In this document: piece after piece, positions 24,672 through 32,805 of the stretch
How positions within the stretch are numbered: position 1 is the first letter of the stretch
Layout: each line of letters starts with the position of its first letter
Source of the DNA: Clostridia bacterium
GTDB taxonomy: Bacteria > Bacillota > Clostridia > Christensenellales > QALW01
Direction of reading: 5' to 3'
NCBI GenBank assembly: GCA_017516345.1
Contig: JAFXDC010000054.1
Coordinates: forward strand, 1-37,712
Length of the DNA stretch: 37,712 nucleotides
Notes under the pieces: model-generated
Database searches by the model: none
Seen by the model: only the letters and a program-made list of their open reading frames with translations
What the model was told of the DNA's origin: nothing
Translations under genes and position numbers: made by a program

Positions 24672-24736
24672 GTTTTTTCTTCTCCTTTAAAAGATTTTTA
24701 AGTTATATTTTTCACACCTTACGGTGTTACTTTGCT

Positions 24737-27511
24737 TTATTTCTTGACAAGTCTATAGCTGCAAGCCGAGCCGTCGCCCATATGCTCTACGTTGAAGGTA
24801 AGCTCGTAGGTACCGAGGGTGTCATCATACCATGCCTGCCAATAGTCGTTGCCAAACGTGGACTGATCCACCTTTTCCCACGCATCCCCATTCTTTTTCT
24901 GAAGCTCGTAGCCCGAATAGTGCTTCACTCCGCTGAAGGTCAGAGGAACGTAGCCCATGCCGCCCTTTACGGTGATCTCGGCTACCACATCGCCCGAGGA
25001 CTGCGACTGTACGCACTCCACCTTTGCGGGGGTACCTTTGATGACCGTGCCGACCCTTGCCGTAACGGTATGCTTGCCGCCCGATGCGTAGGCGTATGCG
25101 GCGCGCCAGGTGTTAAAGTCCTCTGCAGGAATGCTTGCCATTACCTTGCTCGGGCCGTAGTATTCATCCTTCTGTACGGGAAGGTTGATCCACTCCACGG
25201 TTCCCTCCACCACAGAGCCCGCCTTTATGGTGTTGCCGCAGTCTGCGGGGGGAGAAAGCTCCACGCCAATGCAGGGGAATCTGCCCCCGTCATAGGTGTG
25301 ATAAATGCTTAACGCGGGCTTGGTGTAGCTCTTGCCGTTTATGGTGGCGTTATAATAGTGCAGATTAAGCATACGGTTGGAGCCTGGCGCCACCTTGTAG
25401 TTGCAGGGCTCCCAGCCCATCATCGCCGCCCAAAGTCCCTCGCCCGGTATCTCAATGCGTTGCATTTCATTCTTACTGCCCACGTACTGCTCACGGTCGT
25501 AAACGGGGGTGTCAAACTGCCCTGAATAGGTAACTCCGTCAATGGTTATATCCACAGTGCCTTGGTCGTTTCCTATCGCCATGGAGGTGTACTTGTTGTC
25601 GTTAAAGTAGTCAGCACCCATCTGATAAAAGGCAAGACGGCTGAACTGAGTATCCTTAAGGAAGGTATATTTAAAGCTGTGATATGCTCTGCAGGCGTCG
25701 TTTGTGCGGGGAAGCTGTACCGTAAGCTCATACTTGATGGCATGATCCGCCGTTACGCCCGAGTAGATGACCTCGGTAAGGTTGGGTCCCTGCTTTCTGT
25801 ACTCGGTCTTGGCAAGCACGGTCTTCTCGCGGGAGCCCGAGCCCTGACGGTAATACAAAAGGAAGTTTCCACCGCCCACGTTCTCGGTAAGGGAATATTT
25901 GCCTCCGCCCCAGATGGAGTAGATAAGCAACGCACGAACGTCGCCGATAAATCCGCGTTCGTGGATTACCTCGGGCTCATAGCAGAACGCCTCGCCAAAG
26001 GAGCCGATGGAGCTGGTGTCCCATTGCTGATAGTTGCCGCCCCATCCCGCAAGACATATCTGTGCGTGACTGGAGGCAAATGCGCCGCCCCATGTGGCGT
26101 ACGTCATGCAGAATTCATACGTTACACTGCTGCTTGCGGGCACCTCTATAAAGGTGTTGCCGTGGAACCAATAGCCCGAAAGCCACATTTTGGGATCCTC
26201 AGCCTTGTAGTTTACGGGCTCATGCCAGTTCTTGGATATCTGCACCTGCAGGCCGATGGGCTCGCCGGTCCGGGCATCGCGTATCATGGGCGAGCATCCA
26301 AGCGCACCGTATTTTCCCGTCTTATAAAACTGCACGGGCACCTTTATCGCCTTATCGGTGGGGTTCTCAATGGTAAAGGTAAGACGGTCAAGCTCGTCAA
26401 GGTTCTCGTCGGTGTATTCTCCCGGTCCGAACTTGGTAAGCATATTGTTAAGGGAGATCTCAAGATATCCCTTGGTATTAAACTCGGTCTTCTGCTTTCT
26501 GTCCTCCTTGGGATATATCTGCACCGCCTCGCTTGTAACCCTTGCGTTGTTGAAATATATATCCGCATCGGCAAGCTGAGCATTCACCGAGGGGATGACC
26601 ACCACGTTTACTCCCTTGAACTCGCGCTTTGTTACCTTCATGCCCGAAAGGGTAACGGTAACCGTCTTGCTCTGCTCGTCAAGGGTCATGCTTGCTCCGC
26701 TGATGTCGGGAAGAACAAAGGTAAGTCCCCCTCCGTTGGCCTCGCGCGCCGTTATCACCTTGCCGTCCGAGCTCTTAAGAAACTCAACGTAGCTGTCACC
26801 AAGGGTGACCGAATATTCAAGGTCTGCCTTTTTATAGGCACCGTTTTTGCTCCAGATAGAGAACTCCAACGCAAAATAGCGGGGGGTAGCACATATCTCC
26901 ACCCTGCCCGTAACGTCGTTCTCTCCGGCAAAGTTAAGGTTCATTATATCAACGGTCTGCATATAGCGTCCGTTGTCTATCATTCTTGAGTGTGCAATGT
27001 TTCCGTTTACACAGTTGGAGATGGTGGTATCGTTCTCGTAATCGATGGGGGTCACGCCCGTGAACTTCTTTCTTGCTCCGTCAAGGGTGACTGCATAATC
27101 CATCTTCCTTACAAGGCTCAGGCTGTCGATGAATTTCTCGTCCTGGGTGAGCACCTCTGTTCTGCTGTACTGCTTAGCTATTGCACCCACCGTGGATATC
27201 TTTCCCCTTGTGGGATTAATGCTGAGGGCATAGTATCCGGTCTGTATATTAAGCTGTGCGCCGTTCGTGGCCCTAAAGCCGTTTTTCCACCAAGCATAGG
27301 TGTAGTCGCGCACGTCGGGCTGCTGTACAAATTCGCCCACCGGGGTTATGGTGTCCGCCTCAAAGCCGCTTTCCCATGTTTGAGTGGGGGTCGGCCCCTC
27401 GGTGCCGCCCGTGCCCTGCGAGGAGGTCGGCGTGGTATTTACGTTACATCCCACAAATGAAATAAGCATTATTATACGTATGAATAAGGAAAAGAGGCTC
27501 GCCTTCTTCAT
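24737..27511 (-). CDS. Large secreted lipoprotein of unknown function
   Basis: The 924-residue protein has a hydrophobic N-terminus with lipobox Cys near residue 22 (ISFVGC) and a Thr/Ser/Gly/Pro spacer (NTTPTSSQGTGGTEGPTP). The rest is beta-rich with many aromatic residues (YAWWKNGFRA, WFHGNTFIEV, WGGNYQQWD, YYNATINGKSYTKP). It ends with a likely small beta-sandwich after about residue 800. That composition suits binding or cleavage of surface or dietary polysaccharide, but I recognised no catalytic motif. It lies 65 bases upstream of the sugar-binding lipoprotein and is cotranscribed, which supports a carbohydrate role by inference. The ATG at 27511 follows CGGAGGT. Confidence 0.8.
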   Translation of the reverse strand: MKKASLFSLFIRIIMLISFVGCNVNTTPTSSQGTGGTEGPTPTQTWESGFEADTITPVGEFVQQPDVRDYTYAWWKNGFRATNGAQLNIQTGYYALSINPTRGKISTVGAIAKQYSRTEVLTQDEKFIDSLSLVRKMDYAVTLDGARKKFTGVTPIDYENDTTISNCVNGNIAHSRMIDNGRYMQTVDIMNLNFAGENDVTGRVEICATPRYFALEFSIWSKNGAYKKADLEYSVTLGDSYVEFLKSSDGKVITAREANGGGLTFVLPDISGASMTLDEQSKTVTVTLSGMKVTKREFKGVNVVVIPSVNAQLADADIYFNNARVTSEAVQIYPKEDRKQKTEFNTKGYLEISLNNMLTKFGPGEYTDENLDELDRLTFTIENPTDKAIKVPVQFYKTGKYGALGCSPMIRDARTGEPIGLQVQISKNWHEPVNYKAEDPKMWLSGYWFHGNTFIEVPASSSVTYEFCMTYATWGGAFASSHAQICLAGWGGNYQQWDTSSIGSFGEAFCYEPEVIHERGFIGDVRALLIYSIWGGGKYSLTENVGGGNFLLYYRQGSGSREKTVLAKTEYRKQGPNLTEVIYSGVTADHAIKYELTVQLPRTNDACRAYHSFKYTFLKDTQFSRLAFYQMGADYFNDNKYTSMAIGNDQGTVDITIDGVTYSGQFDTPVYDREQYVGSKNEMQRIEIPGEGLWAAMMGWEPCNYKVAPGSNRMLNLHYYNATINGKSYTKPALSIYHTYDGGRFPCIGVELSPPADCGNTIKAGSVVEGTVEWINLPVQKDEYYGPSKVMASIPAEDFNTWRAAYAYASGGKHTVTARVGTVIKGTPAKVECVQSQSSGDVVAEITVKGGMGYVPLTFSGVKHYSGYELQKKNGDAWEKVDQSTFGNDYWQAWYDDTLGTYELTFNVEHMGDGSACSYRLVKK

Positions 27512-27562
27512 TTTTGACCTCCGTTTTACTTAAGCGCAAAAATACTGTCTCATGCTGATACT

Positions 27563-27591
27563 ATTTTAACATTATACGTAAATAATTTCAA
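27563..27591 (-). promoter_or_regulatory. Probable promoter of the 924-residue lipoprotein operon
   Basis: On the minus strand TTGAAA (27586-27591) and TAAAAT (27563-27568) are 17 bases apart. The rest of the divergent region up to 27817 is AT-rich, with no gene seen. Confidence 0.45.
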
Positions 27592-27817
27592 CGAATTTGC
27601 CCCAAAATGTATATCGCCTTTTTTGATTGCCATATTCAAATTTTTTATGCTTGCCGCGCCCAACACACCTCCCGCCGTTATCCCTCGCCCCACCCCATCC
27701 GCTACCGCACCAAATATAAGAAAAACCGATTGCAATATTAAAAATACATATTAAAAAGCCTCTTTTCACGCCTTTGAAAATATGTTAAAATATAAAAAAA
27801 TAAAAGGAGACAGAAAT

Positions 27818-28639
27818 ATGAATAAGCTTTTTAAGATCCTTGCACTTATTACCGCTATTATAGTGGTATTCAGCTTTGTAGGCTGTACCAACCCCACAGG
27901 CACCCAAGCCCCCACCCAGAGCGCTGACCCCGCCACTACAGAGCCCGGCGGCACCTCCGATTGCGTTGAGCCCAACGACGAGCCCGTAAACCGCGCAGAG
28001 GTCAGCGCAGGCTCCCCCCTTTGCGGCTTTGAGAATGGCAGCGATTCCTGGACCATGTTCGATCTTTCCGCATACGACTTCCAGGCGCCCCCCACCGAGA
28101 CCGTCACAGGCTCGGATGCCTACTCGGGCAACGCCCTTAAGATCAAGGTGGATTATGAGACCGTGTACGGCACTCAGCTTCTGCTTGTCGACCCCACCGA
28201 TTCGGGCAACACCAACGGCTTTGCTCCCAGCGCAAATTACAAGTATCTGCGCTTCTGGGTATCCAACGTCTGCGACGACGAGCTTTCCATCGCCATCCTT
28301 CTCTGCACCCCCGCAGGTAAGACCACCTGCCTCGGCCCCGACGGCGCCTTCATCATCGATCAGGAGGGCAACCCCGAGGATTGCTACCCCACCGACCTTG
28401 CAGGTGTAAACTTCACCAACGGCACGGGCGATACCCACATCAGCATCCCCGCAGGCTTCACCGGCTGGGCATACTACTCCATCGCCGCCGATGACCAGAT
28501 CCCCTGGTGGGAGGGTACCACCCTCACCGATGCCGAGGTAAGCGAGGTCACCCAGATCAGATTCGATATCAGATACATCGACGCCACCTGCGCTGAGTAT
28601 CTCATCATCGACGATATCTGCCTGGCAAACGAGGAATGA
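27818..28639 (+). CDS. Secreted lipoprotein with carbohydrate-binding-like beta-sandwich
   Basis: The 273-residue protein has a lipobox ending FSFVGC, a Thr/Pro/Gly spacer, then a single domain of about 200 residues. The pattern CGFENGSDSW, then SGNALKIKVDYE, KYLRFWVSN, IPAGFTGWAYYSI and YLIIDDICLANEE at the end is that of jelly-roll carbohydrate-binding domains. The same order (FYVN, then PEGFEGYVYIPFSAY) appears in the anchored proteins at 32806 and 33864, suggesting a shared fold. The ATG at 27818 follows AAAGGAGA. It is divergent from the 924-residue lipoprotein operon, and substrate is unknown. Confidence 0.8.
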   Translation: MNKLFKILALITAIIVVFSFVGCTNPTGTQAPTQSADPATTEPGGTSDCVEPNDEPVNRAEVSAGSPLCGFENGSDSWTMFDLSAYDFQAPPTETVTGSDAYSGNALKIKVDYETVYGTQLLLVDPTDSGNTNGFAPSANYKYLRFWVSNVCDDELSIAILLCTPAGKTTCLGPDGAFIIDQEGNPEDCYPTDLAGVNFTNGTGDTHISIPAGFTGWAYYSIAADDQIPWWEGTTLTDAEVSEVTQIRFDIRYIDATCAEYLIIDDICLANEE

Positions 28640-28661
28640 TCCATCGCATACCCCAAAAGCA

Positions 28662-28690
28662 AAAGCGCCCTTTCGGGCGCTTTCTTATTT
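28662..28690. terminator. Terminator between convergent genes
   Basis: The GCGCCC/GGGCGC stem (28665-28680), extended by A/T pairs, is flanked by A and T tracts and serves the plus-strand lipoprotein and possibly the minus-strand one. Confidence 0.8.
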
Positions 28691-28692
28691 TT

Positions 28693-29649
28693 TTATTTTG
28701 GCAGATCCTGCTCAAGAATTGGCATCGGGTCGATTTTTTCTACGGAGCTAACGATTATGCAATCGTTTATGGTATCTTCATATATTGTAACATTTTTAGC
28801 ATAATCATACCTTATTTCATACCAATTTCCGTCAGTGGTATAATGGTAAGTTGCAAGGTTACTTGGAAACAGACTACCCTTTTCACTTGGAGATGGACTA
28901 CCGTACGCTATAGCATTTTCACGCCAAAGCAAATACATTGTATAGGGGTCATATACTTTATCTGCCGAGCTATCTATTTTACACACGTCAGATAATGTAC
29001 TTTGACCCGTTGTCAAGCTTAATATATCCTCATCTGTCAAGGCTACTTTTGTTGGCATGACCACATGAAAATCCTTGATCATCCAATCCTCATGCCCACT
29101 AAAAAACGTAAACAGCAAATAATCCTGATCAAACTTATGTATGCTATATACATACGAATTGTCTAAGTCTACGCTACCATAACGTAAACACTCAATAGGA
29201 AATCTTTTAGTGAAATTTTCAAACAATTCATATTCGCATCCCGATCTATATAGCTTAATACCTCCGGCATCACACAAATAGGCTGCCTGCGAATGGTTAA
29301 CAGGAAGGTGGTCTTTGTGTGTTTTTATAAAATCGCTCATTTCTGTCGTGTTGTAAGCTTGTGATATAAGTTGTGTATATGACAATTCAGTTGTTTTTTC
29401 TACAATACTCTCACCGATCGGTCGTTTATATGGTCTGCCGCTATAATAATATACTTTTTTCGAATCATCATCCAAATTAATATTCTCTAAATCATTGTCC
29501 AAATTAATATTCTCTGAATCATTATAATATGTATTTTCTAAATCATTATCCAAATATGTATTTTCTAAATTATTATCTAAAATAGCTTCATCACAAGCAG
29601 TCATACATATCAAAAAACATCCGAGTAATATTAAAACTATTTTTTTCAT
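28693..29649 (-). CDS. AT-rich lipoprotein with N-terminal Asn/Asp repeat
   Basis: The 318-residue protein has a lipoprotein signal (CFLICMTAC) followed by about 45 residues of a degenerate repeat of the form LDNDLENxY/I. It is visible in the DNA (about 29465-29580) as repeated TCTAAATCATT-type units. The rest is a compact domain of unknown type containing GIKLYRSGCEYELFENF and TYHYTTDGNWYEIRYDYA. Base composition is clearly more AT-rich than neighbouring genes, hinting at recent transfer. The promoter has the same -35 and downstream bases as the duplicated pair near 22-23 kb. No function is assigned. Confidence 0.75.
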   Translation of the reverse strand: MKKIVLILLGCFLICMTACDEAILDNNLENTYLDNDLENTYYNDSENINLDNDLENINLDDDSKKVYYYSGRPYKRPIGESIVEKTTELSYTQLISQAYNTTEMSDFIKTHKDHLPVNHSQAAYLCDAGGIKLYRSGCEYELFENFTKRFPIECLRYGSVDLDNSYVYSIHKFDQDYLLFTFFSGHEDWMIKDFHVVMPTKVALTDEDILSLTTGQSTLSDVCKIDSSADKVYDPYTMYLLWRENAIAYGSPSPSEKGSLFPSNLATYHYTTDGNWYEIRYDYAKNVTIYEDTINDCIIVSSVEKIDPMPILEQDLPK

Positions 29650-29812
29650 TTATATTTCGACCTTCCTTCAACTAATAGATACAGCAAAATATATTGTATC
29701 ACTATTATAATACTTTTCTTACATATGCGAATGTTAGTTTTGTAGCTTTTGTTATCATAAAAATCGCTACTTATTATTTTATAATTTCAAAAATTTCCTT
29801 TTTGGCAATTAC

Positions 29813-29842
29813 AGTATAGCACGGCCAATATACCCATGTCAA
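29813..29842 (-). promoter_or_regulatory. Promoter of the AT-rich lipoprotein
   Basis: On the minus strand TTGACA (29837-29842), 18-base spacer and TATACT (29813-29818) are present. TTGACA-x-GGGTATAT is shared with the promoters at 22045 and 23035. The leader would be about 160 bases. Confidence 0.6.
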
Positions 29843-29969
29843 TACCCTCTCCGGCATTTTTTACAAAATCACTTTTTCATCACCATTCTTATATTTCATC
29901 ATCAAAATACCGCTTATAATTATGCATTTTGATTTATAAATATGCAAAAATCCGATGCAAAATAAAACA

Positions 29970-30014
29970 GCGCGAAAAAACATCTGTTTTTTGATGCTTT
30001 TTCGCGCTTTTTTT
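29970..30014. terminator. Long hairpin with T tract in a gene-free region
   Basis: The 15-base arms (29970-29984 with 29993-30007) differ at one position, and seven T follow on the plus strand. No plus-strand gene lies upstream (29650-29969 has none), so it may end a small RNA, or terminate minus-strand transcription as well. The region up to 30100 is AT-rich. Confidence 0.6.
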
Positions 30015-30098
30015 GCACTTTTTTACTGCTTTTTAAAAGGCTTTTTTGCCGTGCATTTTTATGCAAGGCAATTTTTATGCATTTTTCCTTATCTGTAA

Positions 30099-30126
30099 CC
30101 ATATTTTCGACAGAAGAATATACTGT
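30099..30126 (+). promoter_or_regulatory. Possible sigma-E-type promoter of cotJABC
   Basis: CCATATT (30099-30105) followed 13 bases later by TATACTGT resembles the sporulation mother-cell sigma-E pattern. Spacing is short by one base, and the call rests mainly on the spore-coat genes that follow. Confidence 0.35.
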
Positions 30127-30131
30127 TAAGG

Positions 30132-30147
30132 AAGGCGTTAACGCCTT
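30132..30147. promoter_or_regulatory. Perfect 16-bp palindrome upstream of cotJABC
   Basis: AAGGCGTTAACGCCTT is exactly self-complementary and lies just downstream of the putative promoter, 47 bases before the first ATG. It is a likely operator or mRNA leader hairpin. Confidence 0.6.
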
Positions 30148-30193
30148 TAAAACATCAACCTATTTGGTCTTTAACCCCGAAAGGAGCTTATAT

Positions 30194-30427
30194 ATGGATT
30201 TTTGCAATCTCCCAAGCACGGATAACACCGCGCGTCTGCCCCTGGCGGTGCCGTATGTGCGCCATCAGGAGTGGGAAGAGCCCATGGAGCCCTCCCGCGC
30301 TCTGTGCGCAGGCACGGTATTTTCCGCCCTTTCCCTCCCTCTCTCGGGCTACTGCGCCCCCTGCGACGCAAACTGCATCGACACCGCCCCAAGCGGTTGC
30401 TCCTGCAAGAAAGGATGGGAAGAATGA
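30194..30427 (+). CDS. cotJA: CotJA-like spore coat-associated protein
   Basis: The 77-residue protein has the CotJA-typical centre PYVRHQEWEEPMEPSRALCAGTVFSALSLP, here split as YVRHQEWEEP and SRALCAGTVF. Its C-terminal tail is unusually Cys-rich (GYCAPCDANC, then SGCSCKKG). CotJA recruits or supports the catalase-like CotJC in the spore coat. The ATG at 30194 follows AAGGAG and is preferred over longer readings through the promoter. Its stop overlaps the cotJB start (ATGA). The gene order A-B-C on one strand matches the known operon. Confidence 0.85.
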   Translation: MDFCNLPSTDNTARLPLAVPYVRHQEWEEPMEPSRALCAGTVFSALSLPLSGYCAPCDANCIDTAPSGCSCKKGWEE

Positions 30428-30675
30428 ACAGACAGCAATCATTAAAAAGGGTGCGCGAGCTTTCCTTTATGCTTGACGATATCGCCCTGTTTTTGGACAG
30501 TAATCCCCATCATCAGCAGGCATTGGCATGCTACAACAAGTACCGCGATCTGCACGCAAGGGCGGTGGAGAGCTATCAGACCCACTACGGCCCGCTTACA
30601 AAATGCAGTGCCGCAGGCGAAAACAGATGGACGTGGCTGGATCATCCGTGGCCATGGGAAAAGGAGGCTAACTGA
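30424..30675 (+). CDS. cotJB: CotJB spore coat protein
   Basis: The 83-residue protein is the usual length for CotJB. The core LSFMLDDIALFLDSNPHH and the C-terminal NRWTWLDHPWPWE are characteristic. It acts in the spore coat with CotJA and CotJC. The ATG overlaps the cotJA stop, and the gene ends just before an AAGGAGG site for cotJC, so all three are translated from one transcript. Confidence 0.93.
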   Translation: MNRQQSLKRVRELSFMLDDIALFLDSNPHHQQALACYNKYRDLHARAVESYQTHYGPLTKCSAAGENRWTWLDHPWPWEKEAN

Positions 30676-30677
30676 AT

Positions 30678-31277
30678 ATGTGGACCTATGAGAAAAAGCT
30701 ACAGTATCCCGTACGCATAGCCAAGCCCGACGCCCGCGCGGCAAAGGTGATAATCACCCAATACGGCGGTCCCGACGGAGAGCTTGGCGCATCCATGCGC
30801 TACCTCTCCCAGCGCTACTCCATGACCGACAAGCACGCCATCGGACTTCTGACCGACATCGGCACAGAGGAGCTGGCACATCTTGAGATGATAAGCGCCA
30901 TTGTTTATCAGCTTACGCGGGATCTTTCCCCCGAGCAGATAAAGGCGCAGGGCTTTGAGCCGTATTACGTTGATCACACTCTGGGCATATACCCCTGCAG
31001 CGCATCGGGCGAGCCCTTTAATGCCGCCACCTTCCAGAGCAAGGGTGACCCCATGGCGGACCTTGCGGAGGACATGGCGGCCGAGCAAAAGGCACGCGTG
31101 ACCTACGACAACATCCTTCGTCTTATGGATGATCCCGACGTCATCGACCCCATCCGTTTCCTTCGCGAGCGCGAGATAGTGCACTTCCAGCGCTTCGGCG
31201 AGGCGATGAACTACGTTGTGGAGGCACAGAACAAGCACAACGTATATGCCGTAAACCCTGCGTATAGGTTTAAATAA
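30678..31277 (+). CDS. cotJC: CotJC, manganese-catalase-like spore coat protein
   Basis: The 199-residue protein is a member of the di-manganese catalase family. It contains the helical ligand segments GTEELAHLEMISAIVYQL, AAEQKARVTYDNIL and REREIVHFQRFGEAM with Glu/His ligands. In spores it is thought to help detoxify peroxide in the coat. The WTYEKKLQYPV start and YGGPDGELGASMRYLSQRY match CotJC. The ATG at 30678 follows AAGGAGG. It is the last gene of the operon and is followed by a strong terminator. Confidence 0.95.
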   Translation: MWTYEKKLQYPVRIAKPDARAAKVIITQYGGPDGELGASMRYLSQRYSMTDKHAIGLLTDIGTEELAHLEMISAIVYQLTRDLSPEQIKAQGFEPYYVDHTLGIYPCSASGEPFNAATFQSKGDPMADLAEDMAAEQKARVTYDNILRLMDDPDVIDPIRFLREREIVHFQRFGEAMNYVVEAQNKHNVYAVNPAYRFK

Positions 31278-31305
31278 AACAGGTTCAAAAAACAAACAGC
31301 TTAAG

Positions 31306-31338
31306 GCGCGTCCCTTCTTTGAGAGGGGCGCGTTTTTT
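31306..31338 (+). terminator. Terminator of cotJABC
   Basis: The stem CGCG-x-CCC ... GGGGCGCG around 31306-31332 is followed by six T. Confidence 0.75.
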
Positions 31339-31423
31339 ACCGTTAGGCTCGGGCAGTGCCCTGCCTAAGATACTTATTATAATTTTTATATATATTTATC
31401 GTTTTTTTAAATACAATTAGATA

Positions 31424-31452
31424 TTTACACAGCGGGATGGTTGTGATATAAT
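31424..31452 (+). promoter_or_regulatory. Promoter of the nucleoside hydrolase
   Basis: TTTACA (31424-31429) and TATAAT (31447-31452) are spaced by 17 bases, 38 bases upstream of the ATG. Confidence 0.65.
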
Positions 31453-31490
31453 TCATAGGAAATTAATTGATTTACACGGAGGTTTTACAT

Positions 31491-32402
31491 ATGACTGACA
31501 TCCAGCGCCTTAAAATGCTCGAGCTTCCTCGCGACAGAAAGATATCCATGGTGCTTGACACCGACACCTATAACGAGGTTGACGATCAGTTTGCCCTGGC
31601 CTACGCTCTGCTTTCTCCCGAAAGGATCAACGTTGAAGCTGTTTATGCCGCTCCCTTTCAGAACGATCACGCCGCAACTCCCGAGATCGGCATGCAGCAA
31701 AGCTACGACGAGATAATCCGTCTGCTTGATAAGATGAATTACACCGACAAGGTGCCGGTACTCAAGGGCTCGACAAGCTTTATGAGCGCTCCGGACAAGC
31801 CGGTAGACAGCGAAGCCGCCCGCGACCTTATCGCACGCGCTCACGCACACAGCCCCGAGGATCCCCTTTACGTTGTGGGCATTGCGGTAGCAACCGACAT
31901 TGCCGCCGCCATCACAATGGATCCCTCCATTATTGACAATATCGTGGTCGTATGGCTTGGCGGAAATCCCACATATTGGCCCAACACCATGGAATTCAAC
32001 TTAAGCCAGGATCTTCACTCCGCCCGCGTTCTGTTTAACAGCGGCGTTGCTCTGCTGCAGATTCCCGCAATGACGGTAAGCTCTCACCTGTTAACCACTC
32101 TTCCCGAGCTTAAGGAGAATCTTGGCGGCAAGAACGCTCTGTGTGATGCACTTGTTGAGCTTTTTGCGGCATACTCAAACGATCATTTCGGCTGGTCAAA
32201 AGAGATATGGGACATTTGCGCCATTGCATATCTGATCGATCCCGATTGGGTACCCTGCCAGATAGTGCATTCCCCCCATCTTACCGACTATCACACCTTC
32301 TCCGAGGATAATTGCCGCCATCTTATGAAGCGCGCATTCTTTATTTATCGCAATCCGGTTTTCCGCGACATGTTTGTTAAACTAACCTCCTTATCCAATT
32401 AA
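31491..32402 (+). CDS. Nucleoside hydrolase (inosine/uridine-type), variant active site
   Basis: The 303-residue protein has the full length of the IU-nucleoside hydrolase fold, which splits ribonucleosides into base and ribose using an Asp-bound calcium. The aspartate cluster reads DTDTYNEVDDQFAL (Asp23, Asp25, Asp31, Asp32), two residues longer than the classical DxDPGxDD. LGGN and EFNLSQD segments are in their expected places. Near residue 240 the family His-Asp pair is Trp240-Asp241, so the metal-binding Asp is kept and the leaving-group His is lost. This points to a subfamily with altered base preference or mechanism. The ATG at 31491 follows CGGAGGT. Confidence 0.88.
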   Translation: MTDIQRLKMLELPRDRKISMVLDTDTYNEVDDQFALAYALLSPERINVEAVYAAPFQNDHAATPEIGMQQSYDEIIRLLDKMNYTDKVPVLKGSTSFMSAPDKPVDSEAARDLIARAHAHSPEDPLYVVGIAVATDIAAAITMDPSIIDNIVVVWLGGNPTYWPNTMEFNLSQDLHSARVLFNSGVALLQIPAMTVSSHLLTTLPELKENLGGKNALCDALVELFAAYSNDHFGWSKEIWDICAIAYLIDPDWVPCQIVHSPHLTDYHTFSEDNCRHLMKRAFFIYRNPVFRDMFVKLTSLSN

Positions 32403-32425
32403 CATTTTGTCGCGAATATTTGCAT

Positions 32426-32452
32426 AGCCCAACCTTACGGTTGGGCTTTTTT
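32426..32452 (+). terminator. Terminator of the nucleoside hydrolase
   Basis: The 9-bp stem (32426-32434 with 32439-32447) is followed by T residues. Two further small hairpins (32453-32469 and 32471-32485) follow at once, in the style of the cluster at the window start. Confidence 0.85.
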
Positions 32453-32500
32453 GCGCCCCAAAGGGGTGCAGCTTGCGAAGCAAGCTTCACTAAAGCTTAC

Positions 32501-32703
32501 AAATACCCTCTGTCCTTTTTCTCTTATACGCCATCCGCGGGCGCGAGGGGACGGGCAAATACGCGATTACTGATCTTCCCTTGTACAATACCCCGAGGAC
32601 AGAAGCGCGCCCGATGCGGCGAAAGCCGCCACGGCTTGCGCCAAGGCGCAAGCCGCAGCGCGCCGATGCCGAAGGCGAGGCGCGCGGGCGCGCCAAGGGG
32701 GTG
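32501..32703. repeat. 203-bp GC-rich structured repeat, copy A
   Basis: Starts AAATACCCT and ends GGGGGTG, the same limits as 37510-37712. It contains a GCGGC-GAAA-GCCGC hairpin (32616-32629), a 10- to 11-bp hairpin (32632-32655) and a nested GCGCGCC/GGCGCGC hairpin (32658-32685). The 3' third is almost identical in both copies. Apparent open reading frames here are not considered genes. Confidence 0.85.
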
Positions 32704-32763
32704 GGTGGGCGGGGCGCCCTATAGGGGCGCAAAATATAAAGCGCCCAAAGGGCGCACATAATA

Positions 32764-32789
32764 AAAAAGCCGACCCATACGGGTCGGCA
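32764..32789 (-). terminator. Terminator of the anchored surface protein gene (copy A)
   Basis: The stem GCCGACCC/GGGTCGGC, loop ATAC, is followed on the minus strand by six T. Confidence 0.85.
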
Positions 32790-32805
32790 TAAAGCTCAAG
32801 CTTAA

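Noticed and set aside
23325..24701. Plus-strand 458-codon open frame opposite the solute-binding protein
   Set aside because: Antisense shadow of a well-supported gene; low-complexity composition and no motif.
25562..26989. Plus-strand 475-codon open frame opposite the 924-residue lipoprotein
   Set aside because: Antisense shadow; the minus-strand gene has a signal peptide, ribosome binding site and operon context.
29920..30102. Minus-strand 60-codon Lys-rich open frame
   Set aside because: It runs through the 29970-30014 hairpin, lacks a Shine-Dalgarno sequence and matches nothing known.
32420..32761. Basic Arg/Pro/Ala-rich open frames on both strands
   Set aside because: They lie in the structured GC-rich repeat; the copy at 37510-37712 gives similar translation only because the DNA is repeated.
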